64,000 nucleotides of DNA from Batkoa obscura (GCA_030770535.1 JASVEC010000008.1:186001-250000), one strand, 5' to 3'. Shown: positions 1 through 14,233, counted from the first letter of the stretch. Program-made: numbers and translations. Notes: generated by a model from the sequence alone, not told the origin.

Positions 1-1814
1 ATAGATACCTTTGTTAGGTTGTTTTGTTTGACGATTGGAGCCAATTGGGTATTTGAAATGGGACTTAGCATATTGATAAGTTGATGATAATATAAATAAT
101 TGAGGTTGTTTTATTTTATTTGTTGTTGTATAAATGTGTATAGCTTAATAATCGTCTTTTTTAAATAGTCAATAGTGACAATTTTGATAAAAAATAATAG
201 GTGAAAAATGATTGCATTTTATAATTTTATGATTTTCTTTTATAGGTGACGAGTTATGAGTAATCGTTTATTTTTTTAATGTTAAGATTATTGGCTTATG
301 TGAGAATTGTTAGTTTAGCCTTATCTTTAAATTGATTGTTTAAATATGCCGATAAGTGTAGTATATTATATTATATTGTATTCTATAATATTATATATTA
401 TAATTAAAATGAAGATTTAGCCTTAACAGTTATATTAAATAATTTTTAACATAATGTATTTTCGAAATTATTATGTTTTTTCCATTTAGCCTTATTTTAA
501 TACAACGAATGGATAGTATTAGAATACTCAATTGGCTTAGGGGAGTGTTGAATATCAACTTTTGGTGGTTTTAAGCGAATTGAAGTTATTGATAAAAGGA
601 TGAATTAAGATGGTTGAAGGTTGATAGTATATTATTATAATAAATAAATATTCTTATAATAATAAGAAAATGAATTCTGAGTCATTTATATAAGAGTTTA
701 TTTCTTATTTTAGTAAATTTAATAAAAGGTTAAATATTCGTCTTTTTTGTAATGAGATAGAAGTAAATGTTAAAGTACTGATAGATAATTGTTATATAAT
801 TGACTTATTTTTATAATATACTAAATTATTCTGTTAATATTAATAATAAATATAATAATCGATTTGATTTTATATGTATATCTTATTTGCCTCATATGCT
901 GATTTTAATACGTATAGCCATCATATTATCCTTCTTGTTATTTTAAGTCAAGTTCTGTTAACACAATCTCTAATATCGAACTTTATCACTTCTTAAAGTT
1001 GTATACTTAACTTTTTTTATAAGTATTATAGGCTAAATTTGATATTATAAAAGCTAAATCAAATAATAGATGATGGTTAATAGTTTAAATAAATCAGGAT
1101 GTCTCAAAAAGATGGTTAATGCGTGAAGACTGTGAGAGGTAAGTAAATTAAAGGAGTACTTTTTATGAGAGTGTTTTAATGATTCGATATAGGCTTACAT
1201 AGGAACTATTGTAAAAAGGTAGATTTTTTTCTTTGTGACGATGATCAAAGATTGTACAATATATCTAATAATGCTTATAAACTAAACTGTTAATAGTGTT
1301 ATCTTATGATATTGTTAGTATATTTTCATTTAAGTAAAAAAAATTGCAGTGTTAAGTAATAGAAAATTCAATCATTAATGTTAATAAAAATATTTAAAAT
1401 GTCAACATTGGTTAATTAAAAATAGTTTAATACAAAATTAGTAAACTCATATGTAATTCAAATTTTTAATAAAATGATGATATTATCATAAATAGCTATT
1501 GAGTAACAGTAATTAATTTTATTAATATGAAAAGATTAGAGTAGTTGCTAAAATGAAATAGATAATTTAAACAAGTTTTTCACAGGTTTGATCTTTTATA
1601 AATTGTTAGCAGTGAGAATATAAATATGTAATATCAAGATATTTTTACCTCAAAATAGTTTTATTTTTTAATATACAGGTTGTTTTTAAATATTAAAGGA
1701 AGTCGAAACAGTTGATAATCTACCAAAATACTTTCAACTGACAAATAAAAATAATCTAAATAATTTAAGCTGAACTAATAAATATTACAATTTAATTTTT
1801 TTAAAATCTTGTAT
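1..1814. other. AT-rich gene-free stretch
   Basis: No reading frame of useful length, no tRNA-like fold and no recognisable domain is visible on either strand. The sequence is dominated by A and T runs. It lies at the window edge, so a gene further left could use part of it as flank. Confidence 0.5.
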
Positions 1815-1914
1815 TAGGGGATGTATTTTTGTTTAAGAATTTTACTACTAATTTTTCCACTCAAATAGCGCTTAAAAGATGGAAAAAGTAATGAAGCCAA
1901 AAAAACACCCCCAT
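1815..1914 (-). repeat. MITE family A, copy 1
   Basis: A ~100-bp element beginning GGGGATGTATTTTTGTTTAA and ending with AAACACCCCCA, so the two tips are inverted repeats. The middle carries the family core around AGCGCTTAAAAGATGGAAAAAG. The same sequence recurs at ten other places here. It has no coding capacity and looks like a non-autonomous DNA transposon. Confidence 0.85.
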
Positions 1915-2415
1915 TATGCATAAGTTATATTTACTAAAGCTTAGTAGCCATGTTGAATTTTTATCTAATGTAAGGTATTTATATTAAGGTATTATAAATT
2001 AATCAAAATAGTATTATTATAATATAAGCAAATGTTAATTTAAAAAAGCTAACAATTTGTTAATTTAAAAAAAATTATAATAGACTTAAACAAACTAATT
2101 TTATTATTTTTGTTACTAAAAAACATATCTTTTTTTTTTTAAAAGTTAATAAGCTATAGCTAAACTTATTAATATAAATGTTAGTATTATAAATAAAATT
2201 ATATGTTAAAATTTAAATAAAATTATTTAAAAAAATCCTGAATATATAACTTCAAAAATCATTATATTATTAATAAAAAAGCTAATCTAAAAAGCTTATA
2301 TAAAAAATATTTATCAAACAAAAAGCTTTTTATATAATATAGAATATTAACATTTTTTAATTTAAAACGTTATTTATTTTTAAATTAAACCATTTATTAT
2401 TAATTTATTCAAACT

Positions 2416-3297
2416 GTGAAGGTTGATACTCAGTGGCTGGAGTTAAAAGCAGTCCTTGCTTGATTAACCTACCTTGAGTCGAATGGTCTTAGTTTATGTA
2501 ACTAACATAGACTTAGCTTAATAGGAATAACACGTGATAAGCTACGAATTATGTAAAACAGATAAAATAGAAGATGCTACTGTAAAATCTATGTAAGATG
2601 TCGTTAGAAAGGCTTGTGGCTTTATTAATAATACGTTATCATGGAGTAATCCAATTAAAAAAGCCTCGAGTTAGTATGTTGAAGAATCTCTTTTATACTC
2701 CAACTGGGTGGTTATATATAAGGAACATTATGACAGTTATTCCTTATTATAGTTACCAGGTATGGACACTAAAATGTGGGCAATAAGTTCTTCGTGATCA
2801 GGTGGTAGCAATTCTCACAGCAAATCTATATAAGGAACTCTGAATTGATTATCATATTATAATCAATCCTAGAGCTAATGAAGCAATATTTCACAAGTAT
2901 TATGGTTTGGTGTTTTATATTTAAAAAGTGATAAAACAATAGGCAAAGTTTGTTTTAATTTTTTTGCTAAATATTTTGGAAATCTTTTGTAATAGAAAAA
3001 TAGTTTCAAAGCATTAAGTAAAATAGAAAATGCTAATCAATTAATTCCAGAATTTGAGATCTTTATTCATAAATATAATAAAATTAATAACTTAACTGTT
3101 GATAATGGGAAAACAGATGTAATTTTTAAAAAAGTATGAAAAAAACAAAGATATGAAAAAGTAATTTAAAACTGTATCAAGTACTTTTGTTTTTTGATAA
3201 GAAGTTTATTTTATAAAATTTTAAGCAAGGTTTTTAAGATATAAAATATTTAAAAATTAGATAAAAAAATGAAATCAATTTAGACATCCTTATATTT
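2416..3297 (+). mobile_element. Decayed copy of the 2.85-kb DNA transposon
   Basis: The first part (2416-2895) is a repeat block starting GTGAAGGTTGATACTCAGTGG, found again at 32332 and 32790. The second part (about 2896-3160) resembles the middle and 3' part of the transposase gene at 34180-34690, with a large internal deletion and many point changes; for example AACAATAGGCAAAGTTTGTT matches the intact gene closely. The right end, AAATGAAATCAATTTAGACAT, is a decayed form of the intact element's terminal inverted repeat. No left terminal repeat is recognised, so the copy is truncated. It cannot encode a working transposase. Confidence 0.75.
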
Positions 3298-3493
3298 TAA
3301 TTAAAAAAAGCCTAAATAAAATAATATTGTACAAAAATTAGTTTAAATAAAAAAGTTTTAAAGTTAATTCAAATTTTTAATAGTTTTAAATAATTTAATA
3401 AAGCAATACAAACTACAAAACTAATTTTATAATTTGTACCATAGTTAAATTTTTTTATTTTTTATTTTTTATTTCTTTATTAAAACTTATATA

Positions 3494-3604
3494 TGGGGAT
3501 GTATTTTTTGTTTAAGGATTTTATTAACAATTTTTTTATTTAAATAGCACTTAAAAATAAAAAAATTACTGGTAAGATCCTTAAATAAAAAAACACATCT
3601 TTAT
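3494..3604. repeat. MITE family A, copy 2 (divergent, symmetric)
   Basis: Starts TGGGGATGTATTTTTTGTTT and ends AAAAAAACACATCT. Unlike most copies, both halves derive from the GTTTAAGGAT-type end, so it reads as a near-palindrome. The right tip is decayed. Probably a rearranged or gene-converted copy. Confidence 0.65.
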
Positions 3605-3855
3605 ATATTAATCGATTTATTTTTTTAATTATGTCTGTTTTTGTTATTTTTATTTTTACTATTTTATATAATTTATTAATAAATGTTTTATATCTATAAT
3701 ATTTTATATATTTTGTTTTTTATTATGCTTTATATTTATAAATTAAAATAAATTTTAATTATATAACTTATAGTTTATTAACTATCAGCTTCATTCAGAG
3801 TTATAATACTGTAGGTAATAGTTGTTTTTAAATAAAAACATAGTATTTTACTATA

Positions 3856-3940
3856 TGGAGGTATTTTTTTTCATCACTTTTTCTACCTTTTAAGCGCTAC
3901 TTAAGTGGAAATAATAATGAAGACAAAAAAAACACCCCCA
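3856..3940. repeat. MITE family A, copy 3 (symmetric)
   Basis: Starts TGGAGGTATTTTTTTTCATC and ends AAAAAACACCCCCA around the core TTTTAAGCGCTACTTAAG. Both halves resemble the GGTTTCAT-type end, the mirror situation of copy 2. It is about 15 bp shorter than the family norm. Confidence 0.65.
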
Positions 3941-4025
3941 TATATATTTCCAGTTTTTTATTATAAAATACTTTTTAATTTTTTTTAGCTATATTAAATA
4001 GCATTTTAATATAAATATTTAAAAA

Positions 4026-4119
4026 TATACTTTTTTGTTTAAAAATTCTACTGATAGCTTTTCCACTCGAATAATGCTTAAAATGTAAAAAAAGTGAAGA
4101 AATCAAAAAAAACATTTTA
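4026..4119. repeat. MITE family A, copy 4 (decayed)
   Basis: Keeps TTTTTTGTTTAAAAATTCTAC, a TTTTCCACTCGAATAATGC core and GTGAAGAAATCAAAAAAAAC, all in family order, but has lost the G-rich tips. It is the oldest-looking copy. Confidence 0.55.
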
Positions 4120-6979
4120 ATTTTTTAAAATTTTTGTTATCATTATTATTATTATTATTACAATTTTATATTTTATTAGCTTTTTTAACAAGTTGTTACA
4201 AACTTTTTTTATGTTTTCAGCTTTTTATAATTAATATAAAACGATCGAGCTTTGAGTACTAAATTTTATATGTTATTAACTAATATAAAATTGTAAATTA
4301 TAATTAATTAATAAAAAAATCCATTTTTAAGTTTTAAAATAGTTAAAAATTTAAAACTCAAACTTATATCAAGTTTTACTTTTATCATATTTTAATAAAA
4401 TTTATGAATAATTAATAGTATATTAAAGCTTTTATATTATAAAAAAAATAGCTTTATGTTTTTTAAATTAAAAAAATTTTAATATAATTCATTAACAATA
4501 TATAAATAAATTAGAATGTATTTAAAATGTAAAACTGAGTTTTTAATTAAATTTTAAAAAATATTAAAATTGCTTTTATTTAGATAATATTTAAATTTTG
4601 AATTTTATTAATATGCAAAACTTTAATTTTATATCAATATATAAGTGCATATAAATTTATATAATAGTTTTTAAAAAGCTATAATAATGAATAAATTAAA
4701 TTAAAAAATTTATTTGATCTATGCTTGATTTTATAATACTTCTGTATTTTATTGTTTTAATATTAATAAAAAAATTCAAGTTTAAACTCAGTCAGATTTG
4801 CTTTGAGCTTTTATCAGGTTTTTTTCAAATCAAGTTATAAAAAAAAGGACAATTTTAAAAATTATTTATTACTGAATAGTTATGTTTGAAAAGTTTTTTT
4901 TAAAAAAAAGTTTTTTAAATAAAATATATGTATGATAAATTCAGGTGCTTATTAAACATTTCAAAATTAAACGTACACTATTAGTTAATAAAAAAATAAT
5001 CTACGTACTCTTTTAAAACTCGGATTATTTTAAATTAAATATGCTCGTTTAATATTAAAACATAGTTGAAAATATTCTAAAAGGCTATAATACTAGTATG
5101 GTATGATTAGTAGGTTTTGAATACACATGTTTATATATTTAGATGAAAAGCTTTGTGCTAAAATTAAGATAGCTAAAACTTTTTATAGTTATTTTCAATT
5201 TTTTAAACGTTTGGAAACCAATTTTTCATATCTTCGCTGTTTTGGTAGTAATAAAGCTTTTATTTTCTGATATTCTCAACAAAAGTAAAATACAAAGTGT
5301 TATAAGATCAAGTATAAATCAAATAGACCTTTTAATTTGATCTTTGCTTTTCATTTGTTTACTATTACAGCTTTTTAAAGACTGTCATATAAATCCATAC
5401 GCATCTGCATACTATATATAATTATAAACAAAATTTATTAATCAATTATGGTTAAATTGTGTATAATTTTAAATTTTAAATTTTAGATTTTTATTGCTGT
5501 TTACTTAATACAGTCTTGTTTAATATCACTAGTTATTAAAGAATTATAAAAATAAAAATATAATATTTTATAGATTAATACATACAAGTTTAAAATAAAT
5601 AATTTTAAAGTGTTTAAATTAGCTATAGAATATTTCCTAAAATAAAAAAGCTTATTTTCTTTAAATTAACTTTTAAACCTATTAAAATAATTTACTGATA
5701 AGGAAACTAACAAAAAAACATTATGTTCGTTTATAGCTATTTCCTAAAAAATTTATTATCAAATATTTCGTTTATACTATATGATCTAGTTATTTGCTTT
5801 TTATCATATAACTATAAGGATAAATTTATCTAAAGTAATTGTTTTTAAACTTAAAACATTGATAAAATGTAGATTATTTTCAATCTAAAGATAAAAATTA
5901 AGATAAAGATATCTTCCAAGGTTTTTCAAAAAAAGATAAAAATAAAAACAAAGCTAAACAGCATATTGGCAATTTATTAAATTATAAATAGATAATTATT
6001 GTTTTAGCAAAAAATCATCGGATGTATTTTTCCTGTTATTTTCATTAGATGATATAATTCCAATAATCTGTAAGGGATACAAACCCTTATCATTCTCTCT
6101 TTAAAAGGAAGCATAAGCCATAGTTTGATTGTATTGAATGATGAAATAGTTGCTATTTTTTAAGGGATGAAATTTACTATCTTCAAAAGATAAGATCCTT
6201 ATTTTTTATAATTAAATTACAAACTAATTAGTATACTATTAACAGCAATAAAATAAATAAAATAGCATATATTTCATAAGAAAGAGAGTAAAACTATTTT
6301 ATTAATAAACTCGGATTATTGTATAATGTCCTTCTTTTTAACTAAAGTATAAATTATAATTAATCCACAATAATTATCTATTTTTTTCGGTTGAAATTGA
6401 TTCACCCCTGTAATCTGGAAAAATAAAAATGATCTTGTTATTGGCTTAAACTAATACAGATATCCTCTTTTTTCCCACGGTCATTCTCCCAATAGTTACT
6501 TAGTCTATGCAAAAAGCCAATAATTAGCATTGACTTTATTATTAAGGGAGGACAATCAAGTTATAAAAAGTCCAATTAACTACGATAGATGGATCATTTA
6601 TTACAAATCAGTAATCGCCACTTGATCATTTTCGGATATGATTGGTGGATTCAAAAAGATAAGATTTGACTTAAATTTTTGTGGTGGAGTTTGTATTCAT
6701 TCACTAAATCAATTAAAATAACTAAAGGATGGTTGGTTATTCTTTGGATGACGGAAATAGGCCAATTAAATCTAAACTGCCTTAAGGGATATTATAATGA
6801 AAAAAAATTCCCACGGTAAAAAGTATAAAAGGATGGCTATAGTCATCTTGTTACTCTTGATTAAATCAACGGGATATTCAATTACACATTTTTTTAAAAA
6901 AGTATCAAACTTTAATTTTATTTACTCAATCGTAGCAGATAATTCAATCTTTATTTTTTATTTTATTTTTATATAAACA
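4120..6979. other. AT-rich intergenic region upstream of ACC1
   Basis: No gene seen. AT content is extreme to about 5.9 kb, then falls, with longer non-repetitive stretches up to the ACC1 start. The last kilobase is the likely ACC1 promoter, but no specific factor site is claimed. Confidence 0.5.
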
Positions 6980-9900
6980 ATGACTTTTACTGTTCATAAA
7001 AAATTTCTCGGTAAATTGGTTTTTGTTTCTGTATTTCATGTACTAATTTTAATTTAGGCGGTAATTCTGTTGAGATAGCACGTAGTGGTCTAGTAAGTGA
7101 CTTTGTAAAAAAAAACGGTGGTCATACTGTCATCACTAAAGTTTTGATTGCAAATAATGGTATTGGTGCAGTCAAAGAAATTCGATCTGTACGCAAGTGG
7201 GCTTATGAAACCTTTGGAAATGAAAGAGCCATTGAGTTTACTGTTATGGCCACACCTGAAGATTTAAAAGCAAATGCTGAGTATATTCGTATGGCTGATC
7301 AATACGTCGAAGTTCCAGGAGGCACTAATAATAATAATTATGCCAACGTTGAGCTTATTGTAGATATTGTTGAAAGAACTGGAGTCCACGTAGGTTTCAT
7401 TTTATTTTTGTTAATCAAGTGACTAATTTTTAATTTTATAGGCTGTTTGGTAATTATTACAAACTTTATTTATTATTATATATTAATTTTTCATTTTTTA
7501 TTTTTCTTAATCTAATTTAGGGCTGGATGGTAATATTTTTTATTTTATAACATTACGTAAACTAATTGGGAATTAGGGGTCACGCTTCAGAAAATCCTCG
7601 TTTACCAGAATCATTACAAAAAAGCAAAAATAAAGCCGTTTTTATAGGCCCTCCAGGATCTGCCATGCGCTCTCTTGGTGATAAAATTTCATCCACCATC
7701 GTTGCACAATCTGCTGATGTGCCTACATTAGGTTGGTCTGGGTCCCATATCTCAGAAACTGCTGAAGATGAAAACGGTCACATTACAGTACCAGATCATG
7801 CTTATTCTCAAGCATGTGTTACAAATGTACAGGAGGGTCTAGAAAGAGCTAATCAAATAGGTTATCCTGTAATGATTAAGGCTTCTGAAGGTGGAGGTGG
7901 TAAAGGTATTCGTAAAGTCGAAGATGAAGAGAACTTTGGCCATTGCTTCAACCAAGTATTAAGTGAAGTGCCTGGATCGCCTGTTTTTATTATGAAATTA
8001 GCTGGGAATTCACGTCATTTAGAAGTCCAACTTTTAGCTGATCAATATGGTAATGCCATCTCAATTTTTGGTCGTGATTGTTCAGTCCAGCGTCGTCATC
8101 AAAAAATTATTGAAGAAGCTCCTGTTACTATTGCTAAACCAGATACATTTGAAAAGATGGAGAAAGCTGCAGTTAGGTTAGCCAAATTAGTTGGTTATGT
8201 TAGTGCTGGTACCGTTGAATATCTTTATTCTCACTCTGATGATAAGTTCTATTTCCTTGAACTTAATCCAAGGCTTCAAGTTGAACATCCCACTACTGAA
8301 ATAGTATCTGGTGTCAATCTCCCAGCTGCGCAACTTCAAGTTGCTATGGGTTTACCTCTTCATCGTATCAGAGATGTTCGTCTTCTATACGGTGTTGATC
8401 CTCATGGAAATACACCTATTGACTTCGAGTTTGCCAACCCTAATTCCCAAGAAGTTCAGAGAAGGCCTGCTCCACAAGGTCATGTAATTGCAGTACGTAT
8501 TACTGCTGAAAATCCCGATGCTGGATTTAAACCTAGTGGTGGTATAATGCAAGACTTAAATTTCCGCTCTAATACCAATGTATGGGGGTATTTCTCCGTT
8601 AGTTCAAATGGTGGTCTTCATGAATTTGCTGATTCACAATTTGGGCATATTTTTGCTTTTGGTGAAAATCGTCAACAATCTCGTAAAAACATGGTTGTAG
8701 CATTGAAAGAACTTTCTATACGAGGTGATTTCCGTACTACTGTCGAATACCTTGTCCGACTTCTTGAAACTAATGAATTTACTGATAACACTATCAACAC
8801 TGGCTGGCTTGATACCTTGATTTCAGCTAAGCTTACTGCTGAACGTCCAGATACCACTCTTGCCATCCTTTGTGGTGCAGCTTATAAAGCTCATACTGCT
8901 AATGAAAAACTCCGTAGCGATTTTAAAGCTTCATTGAAGAAAGGTCAAGTTTTAGCCAAAGATACCCTTAAAACAACTTTCCATATGGATTTCAACTATG
9001 AAGGATTTCGTTACAATTTCGTATCAACTGCTTCTGGTCCAAATAATTATAATTTGTTTATAAATGGTTCAAAAGCCCAAGTAGAGATAAAGAATTTATC
9101 TGATGGTGGTTTCTTAGTACTTTTAGATGGTCGCAGTCATACAATTTATTGTCGTGAAGAAGTAGGAAACTCTCGTATTATGATTGATGGTAAAACTTGT
9201 TTACTTGAAGAAGAGAACGATCCTACTCAGCTTCGTTCTCCTTCTCCTGGTAAACTTATTCAGTTCTTAGTTGAATCAGGTGATCATATTAATGCTGGTC
9301 AAGCTTATGCTGAAATTGAAGTTATGAAAATGTATATGCCTTTAGTTGCAACTGAAAATGGTACAGTGTTATTTACTAAACAACCTGGATCCACTTTAGA
9401 AGCTGGTGATATTCTTGGTATATTAACCCTTGATGACCCTAGTCGTGTAAAACATGCTACACCTTTCACTGGCCAGCTTCCAAACTTAGGTTCACCACAT
9501 ATCCAAAGTAACAAAGTACATCAAAGGTTAAGAGAAACCCTCCAAGTAATTGATTGGGCACTTAAAGGATATGATAACCAAGCTCTCCTTCAAAGCAACA
9601 TCAAAACCTTGTTTGAGCTCTTAAGAAACCCAGAGCTACCATACTTAGAACTTAATGAAGTCCTTGCTTCATTATCTGGACGTATTCCAAGCGCATTAGA
9701 TAATCAATTACATGACCTTCTCGAGGATTCCAAATCCAAAAATCGTGATTTTCCAGCTGCTCAATTACGCAAGATTATGGATGATTTCATTAAATCTGTA
9801 CAACCAGGATCCGATCTCGTTAAACTTTTAGCTGCAATTACTCCAGTATCTAAAACCATCGAAGATTATTCTGAAGGATTAGCTTATCATGAAAAACATG

Positions 9901-12900
9901 TTGTAAGTCAACTTCTCCAAAAATACTACAGTGTAGAACACTTGTTCGACCAACCCAACTCTCGTGAAGAAGAAGCTGTATTGAAATTAAGAGATTCAAA
10001 TAAGGAGTCACTTGATGAAGTCGTTGACACTGTTCTTTCTCATGCTCGTGTAGCTGGTAAAAACAATCTCATCATTTTGTTACTTAGTCAAATCAACTTT
10101 GAGAGCTCAACCGATAGCGCTAATTGCATTTATACACCAGTTCTCAAAAATCTGGCTTCACTAAGTACTCGTGGAACCGCAAAGGTAGCTCTTAAAGCTC
10201 GTGAAATGTTAATTCATTCTCAACTACCATCTTACGAAGAACGTTACAATCAAATGAATACCATTTTACTTAACTCTATAACTATGAGTTATTATGGTGG
10301 TGGCTGTGATCTTCGTTCTCCATCATTTGATACCTTAAAAGATTTAGTAGTAACCAATTTTAATGTTGAAGATGTACTCCAAAACTTTTTCTTTTCTGAA
10401 AATCTCTATCTTCGTATGGCTGCGATGGAGGTTTATGCACGTCGTTCTTACCATGCTTATGAAATCCTCGAAACTAGCCATCATTTTGATGAAAATGAAA
10501 ATGAAACCCCTATTTTAGAATGGAATTTCACTTTACATGATTACTCAATTGATTCATTAAAAGCTAGTGGCTTATTCTCACAAAGTAAGAGAGCCGCATC
10601 TATTTCTGATTTAAGTTATATGGTCAAAAATATTGAAAAACTTCCTACACGTAAAGGTGTGATGGCTACTTTCAATACTATTGACGAGATCCCAGAAAAA
10701 ATTGCAAGGATTTTCTCAGTTTTCCCGATCATCCAACAAACAGATGATAGTCTAAATAATGATGATAACTTCCCCAACGTTTTGAGTTTAGCTATTAAAT
10801 CTCAATCGCCATCTGAAGATTCTAAGTTTGCTCAGGCTGTTCGCTCAATTTTAACTCAATATGCTTCTGAGCTTCGTTCCCATGGTATTCGTCGTGTTTC
10901 TATTGTTACTGTTCGTGACGGAAAACAACCAGGTGTATTTACCTTCCGTGAAAGAGAAGATTACAATGAAGATCAAACAATTCGTCACATTGAACCTGCA
11001 ACAGCTTATCAACTAGAGCTTTCTCGTATGTCTAACTTCAATCTTACCCCATGTTTCATTGAAAATCGACAATTACATGTTTATTATGGTACTGGTAAAG
11101 ATAATTTATCTGATCAGAGATTTTTCGTTAGAGCTCTTGTTAGACCTGGGCGTCTTCGTTCAACCACTCCTACTCAAGATTATCTTATCTCTGAAGGTGA
11201 TCGCTTATTAAGTGATGTTCTTGATGGCCTCGAGCTTTTATCATCAACTCATCCAAAATGTGATTGTAACCAAATATTCGTAAGCTTTATCCCAACCTTT
11301 TCATTAGAACCAGAAGAGGTTACAGCTGCTCTCCAACAATATATTTTACGTCACGGAAAGCGTCTTTGGAGATTACGTGTAACTGAAGCTGAAATTCGTT
11401 TCACTATCCGTAGTCGCAAATCAGATGGTCCATTAACGCTTCGTTTCTGCATTAACAATGTTTCTGGTTATGTACCAAATGTTGAGCTTTACGTTGAAAC
11501 TAAGAATCAAGAAGGCGTCACTATCCTCAAATCATTCACCGGTTCTCCAAGTACTCTTCATCTTCAACCGGTACTTACTCCATATCAACCTAAAGAATGG
11601 CTTCAACCTAAACGTTATTCCGCTCATATTATGGGAACTACTTACGTTTATGATTTCCCAGAGCTTTTCCGTCAAGCTTTAAGTATTCAATGGAGTAAAT
11701 TTGCTGAAACAAACCCAGATGTTGTTGTCCCAGCTATCCTTCTTAAAGAGAGTGAATTGGTATTGGACGAAAATGGTGAGTTGCAAGAATCTACTCGTCC
11801 TGCCGGATCTAATACGTGTGGTATGGTAGCTTGGAAATTTGTTTTATACACTCCCGAATTCCCACAAGGACGTGAAGTTATTGTAATTTCTAATGATATC
11901 ACATTTAAGATTGGTTCCTTTGGCCCATCTGAAGATTACCTTTTCTTTAAAGCTTCTCAGTATGCACGTAAATTTGGAATCCCTCGCGTCTATTTATCTG
12001 CCAATTCTGGTGCTAGAATTGGTTTAGCTGAAGAAGTAAAAGGGCTCTTTAAAGTTAAATGGAATAAAGCAGATGACCCATCAAAAGGATATGAATACTT
12101 GTACCTTACTCCAGAAGACTATAATTCTCTTAATGGAGAACGTCGTCGTAGTGTAAACGCTACTCTTACCGAAGATGAAGGAGAAAAACGCTATGTCATT
12201 GATGATATCATTGGACAAGCTGATGGCCTTGGTGTAGAATCATTAAGAGGTTCTGGTATGATTGCTGGTGAAACCTCTCGTGCTTATGAGGACATCTTTA
12301 CCCTCACTGTTGTTACTTGCCGTTCAGTAGGTATCGGTGCTTATCTTGTACGTTTAGGACAACGTACTATTCAAAATGAAGGCCAACCAATTATCCTTAC
12401 TGGTGCTCCAGCTCTTAATAAAGTTCTTGGTCGTGAAGTATATAGCTCCAATTTACAACTTGGTGGTACTCAAATTATGTACAAGAATGGTGTTTCTCAT
12501 TTGACTGCTGAAAATGATTTAGACAGTGTTGATAAGACCCTCACTTGGTTAAGTTATGTACCTAAAGTTCGTGATGGTCCCTTACCAGTCCTTAAGGTTA
12601 ATGATCCGGTTGATCGTACTGTTGATGTTGAACCAACTAAAGGAACTCAAGATCCAAGAGATTGGATTACTGGTCACTCCTCTGCAGATAAACCTGAAGC
12701 TTGGGTATCTGGTTTCTTTGATAAAGATACATTTAATGAAACTTTATCTGGATGGGCACGTACTGTAATTACTGGTCGTGCTCGTTTAGGGGGCATTCCA
12801 GTAGGTATTATTGCTGTCGAAACTCGTACTGTAGAGCATATCATTCCAGCTGACCCAGCAAATCAAAACTCTGAAGAGCAAACTATGGTTGAAGCTGGTC

Positions 12901-13859
12901 AAGTATGGCATCCAAACTCTGCTTACAAAACATCTCAAGCAATTAAAGACTTTAACAATGGTGAGCAACTTCCATTGATGATCTTTGCTAACTGGCGTGG
13001 TTTCTCTGGTGGTCAACGTGATATGTATTACGAAGTTCTTAAATACGGATCTTATATCGTAGATGCTCTTACTCAATATAAACAACCTGTATTTGTTTAT
13101 ATCATTCCAAATGGTGAACTTCGTGGTGGAGCTTGGGTAGTCTTAGATCCAACTATCAATGAAGATATGATGGAAATGTATGCTGATAAGAAATCCAGAG
13201 CTGGTGTGCTCGAACCAGAAGGTATCGTTGGTATTAAGTTCAGAAAACCACAACTCCTTGAAACTATGGAGCGTCTTGATTCAATCTATAGTGAGCTTAA
13301 AAAGAAACTCAAGTTATCTAAAGATGATAAAGAAACTGCCGAATTACAAGCTCAAATTACAAAGAGAGAAGAGTTACTTTTACCAATTTATAATCAAGTA
13401 GCTGTCCAATTCGCTGATCTCCATGATCGTTCTGGTAGAATGAAAGCTAAAGGAGCTATCCGCGAAGAAATTGAATGGAAAACTTCACGTAGTTACTTCT
13501 ACTGGCGTTTGCGTGTCCGTTTAGCTGAAGAAAAGCTTTATAACGACGTGCTTAAAGTCAGTCCTAAATTTTCTCGTCCACAACTTAAGAAAACTTTTGA
13601 ACAATGGTATACAAGTAGCCTAAATGCTTCAAATACTCCAATCAATGATGAAAGTTTGGCTAAATTTTTAGAAACTGCTCCAAAGGGTGATTTCTTATCT
13701 CGTATTGGAAAACAATTGTCTGAAAAGGTTGCTGAAGAGTTATTAATAACTGCTGAACAATTCCCAGAAGCTGCTATGGATGGGTTTATTAAGGTGTTTG
13801 AAAAACTTACTCCTGAAGCAAGAAAAGCTGCTTTACAGAGATTGGCTTCCCTAAAATAA
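6980..13859 (+). CDS. ACC1: Acetyl-CoA carboxylase, cytosolic multidomain form
   Basis: Makes malonyl-CoA from acetyl-CoA and bicarbonate, the committed step of fatty acid synthesis. Five exons are inferred: 6980-7010, 7058-7389, 7442-7449, 7521-7529 and 7577-13859. They join in frame to 2220 residues, close to yeast ACC1. The 8- and 9-nt microexons are needed to rebuild the conserved string VHAVWAGWGHASENP. Domains in order: biotin carboxylase with the glycine-rich ATP loop EGGGGKG near residue 230 and [14 protein letters not shown] near 355; biotinyl domain with EVMKM, biotinyl Lys about 711; central domain about 760-1480; carboxyltransferase about 1500-2100 with [14 protein letters not shown] and [12 protein letters not shown]. 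The ATG at 6980 gives exon 1 ([11 protein letters not shown]), which splices in frame. The gene looks intact and its codon use is less AT-skewed than that of the small genes around it. Confidence 0.96.
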
Positions 13860-14233
13860 TTTTGATCTTCTCTACTCCATATTTTAACTACTGCTACTTT
13901 TTTATTTTATGAATTAAATATATATCCCATTTTAAACATTACTTTATTTTTTTTTAAATCTTGAAAAGTCCATAGACCCCAAATGTTTTCATTTTTGAGA
14001 GTTAAATTATATGAAAAATGAAAGAGCAATGAGGTAAGATATTTTTAAAATTTTACTTATTTATTAAAATATTATATCAACCAGGATATTGTATTAAAAG
14101 TAGATTTATTTTTATATTACTATTTATTTTCTATTATTTATTTTTTATTTTATTTGATTATTTTTGCTATTTTTATTCACCATGAAATTTAAAAAACATT
14201 TGGGTAAATTCTAAAACTAAAAAGATGTCATAA
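13860..14233. other. ACC1 3' flank
   Basis: AT-rich downstream region of ACC1 with T-runs and AATAAA-like strings compatible with polyadenylation. No gene seen. Confidence 0.4.

Noticed and set aside
2598-2786. 62-codon plus-strand frame
   Set aside because: It lies inside the repeat block of a decayed transposon; the same region in the other copies is not open, so it is chance.
2416-2895. Repeat block read as a possible coding fossil (faint RNase H-like look in one frame)
   Set aside because: The resemblance is too weak and no copy supports it; kept as an unclassified repeat, probably the transposon's non-coding 5' part.
7566-7576. Start of the long ACC1 frame at 7566
   Set aside because: No ATG there. 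The bases up to 7576 are intron, and conserved residues require the microexons upstream.
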